Positions 6,453-8,070 of a DNA stretch of 8,070 bases are shown here, piece by piece; positions within the stretch are counted from its first letter, which is position 1; each line of letters starts with the position of its first letter. The stretch lies in the NCBI GenBank assembly GCA_937906285.1, contig CALCWL010000493.1, positions 1 through 8,070 on the forward strand, given 5' to 3'. Source of the DNA: an uncultured Rhodanobacter sp. (lineage in GTDB: Bacteria > Pseudomonadota > Gammaproteobacteria > Xanthomonadales > Rhodanobacteraceae). The translations under genes and the position numbers were made by a program. Under the pieces are notes generated by a model. That model had not been told where the DNA came from. It worked only from the letters and a program-made list of their open reading frames with translations, and did not search any database.

Positions 6453-6468
6453 TGTGAAGAATATCACG
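6453..6468. promoter_or_regulatory. CRP/Clp-type operator TGTGA-N6-TCACG
   Basis: The palindrome TGTGA-AGAATA-TCACG matches the CRP-family consensus TGTGA-N6-TCACA at 9 of 10 fixed positions, and two A residues precede the left half as in strong CRP sites. In Xanthomonads the CRP homologue Clp uses the same consensus and controls EPS genes in response to c-di-GMP. The site centre is about 35 nt from the exporter ATG and 117 nt from the dehydrogenase ATG. It overlaps the best leftward -10. Binding would therefore more naturally repress leftward transcription and activate rightward transcription, though the start sites are not known. Confidence 0.55.
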
Positions 6469-6526
6469 GCATCAAGAACCGCAACCGGCTAGCTGAACGA
6501 CGAAACATGGCCGCGTCGGATGGGTG

Positions 6527-6548
6527 GCGCCCGGTTCGTGCCGGGCGC
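6527..6548 (+). other. stem-loop in the leader of the UDP-sugar dehydrogenase
   Basis: A perfect 8-bp inverted repeat, GCGCCCGG and CCGGGCGC, flanks a TTCGTG loop. It ends 29 nt before the dehydrogenase ATG, and no U-tract follows. If transcribed rightward it forms a very stable hairpin in the 5' leader, possibly affecting mRNA stability or ribosome access. It could equally be a protein-binding palindrome. Confidence 0.5.
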
Positions 6549-6577
6549 TCGATCACGGAATTCACGGGACGGCAAGC

Positions 6578-7855
<1,278 letters not shown>

Positions 7856-7918
7856 ACCTGCGCTGCACGTTGCGACTGCGTATCATGGGCGGGTTTTCCT
7901 GCCGCAGGCCGCTTCCGC
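7856..7918 (+). promoter_or_regulatory. short intergenic gap with a possible -10 element
   Basis: This 63-nt gap lies between the dehydrogenase stop and the next ATG. TATCAT at 7881-7886 matches 5 of 6 bases of a sigma-70 -10, but no -35 is recognisable at the right distance. A secondary promoter is possible. No terminator hairpin with a T-tract is seen, so read-through from the dehydrogenase is expected. The Shine-Dalgarno before the next gene is weak. Confidence 0.25.
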
Positions 7919-8070
7919 ATGAAAGTCCTCGTCACCGGTACCGCCGGCTTCATCGGCTCCCATGTCGCCATGCGCCTGCTCGAGCGCGGCGACGAGGTGA
8001 TCGGCATCGACAACCTCAGCGACTACTACGACGTGGAGCTGAAGAAGGCGCGGCTGGCGCGCTTCGCCGA
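7919..8070 (+). CDS. NAD-dependent epimerase, UDP-glucuronate 4-epimerase-like, N-terminal part (cut by right window edge)
   Basis: The first 50 residues are visible. The Rossmann motif T-G-T-A-G-F-I-G-S-H lies at residues 6-15, then D-N-L-S-D-Y-Y-D-V-E-L-K-K-A-R-L at about 31-46. The 'D-N-L-x-D-Y-Y-D-x-x-L-K-x-x-R-L' signature belongs to the CapI/LspL group, which interconverts UDP-glucuronate and UDP-galacturonate, rather than to TviC/WbpP, the usual partner of TviB. The catalytic tyrosine and lysine lie beyond the window. It follows the dehydrogenase by 63 nt on the same strand, so both probably supply acidic nucleotide sugars. Substrate assignment from the N-terminus alone is tentative; membership of the extended short-chain dehydrogenase/reductase family is firm. 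Confidence 0.85.
   Translation, partial: MKVLVTGTAGFIGSHVAMRLLERGDEVIGIDNLSDYYDVELKKARLARFA

Larger units (their letters stand above)
6426..6577. promoter_or_regulatory. divergent promoter/leader region between the EPS export operon and the sugar dehydrogenase
   Basis: This 152-bp stretch between two outward-reading genes must hold both promoters, and it is visibly more AT-rich near its left end. The best leftward -10 is TATTCT (minus strand, 6458-6463), but its only -35-like partner TTGCGG (6479-6484) has a poor 15-nt spacing. A rightward candidate is TTGTCT (6440-6445), 16 nt, TATCAC (6462-6467). Neither is convincing alone. The region also contains the CRP/Clp-like operator and the stem-loop listed separately, and three copies of TCACGG (6464, 6553, 6562). 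Confidence 0.6.

Noticed and set aside
6458..6484. Firm sigma-70 promoter call for the leftward operon (TTGCGG-15-TATTCT)
   Set aside because: The spacing is too short and the -35 weak. It is mentioned only as a candidate within the intergenic region.
6464..6567. Three TCACGG repeats as a regulator array
   Set aside because: One is half of the CRP/Clp palindrome. The other two (6553, 6562) lack partner half-sites, and six-base matches are common by chance.

Overview
The window looks like part of an exopolysaccharide (EPS) locus from a GC-rich Gram-negative bacterium. Base composition, codon use, a lipoprotein exporter and an outer-membrane barrel all point to a proteobacterium. The style of the galE and alpha/beta-hydrolase genes suggests Xanthomonadales (Rhodanobacteraceae or Xanthomonadaceae); this is an inference, because no rRNA or other marker gene is present.

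Two transcription units diverge from a 152-bp intergenic region (6426-6577). The leftward unit (minus strand) reads: short Wza-type polysaccharide export lipoprotein (5805-6425), Wzz/GNVR chain-length determinant with three membrane segments (4218-5771), CpsD/EpsG-like P-loop protein with a degenerate nucleotide site (3430-4221), outer-membrane beta-barrel (1965-3281), two alpha/beta-hydrolase-fold proteins (1185-1961 and 358-1188), and the start of a GalE-type UDP-sugar 4-epimerase running off the left edge (1-361). Most junctions are tight: three are 4-base ATGA overlaps and one is a 3-nt gap whose Shine-Dalgarno lies inside the previous gene. The exception is a 148-nt gap between the P-loop protein and the barrel, which holds a strong hairpin. 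The rightward unit (plus strand) holds a TviB/WbpO-type UDP-N-acetylhexosamine 6-dehydrogenase (6578-7855), then the start of a UDP-glucuronate-4-epimerase-like gene running off the right edge (7919-8070).

Together the genes make a coherent machine. The epimerases and the dehydrogenase supply neutral and acidic nucleotide sugars. The chain-length protein and its P-loop partner control polymerisation in the inner membrane. The export lipoprotein and the barrel probably form the periplasmic and outer-membrane exit. The hydrolase pair may trim or modify acyl or ester groups. Gene content and order resemble EPS loci linked to exosortase A (XrtA/PEP-CTERM), but no exosortase or PEP-CTERM protein is in the window.

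The observations most worth following are a near-perfect CRP/Clp-type operator between the divergent units, the P-loop protein lacking the Walker A lysine and a tyrosine tail, a hydrolase with Arg in place of the nucleophilic Ser beside a paralogue that keeps it, and a short exporter without its own membrane helix paired with a dedicated barrel. None of the families is new as such, and I do not see a wholly undescribed system.
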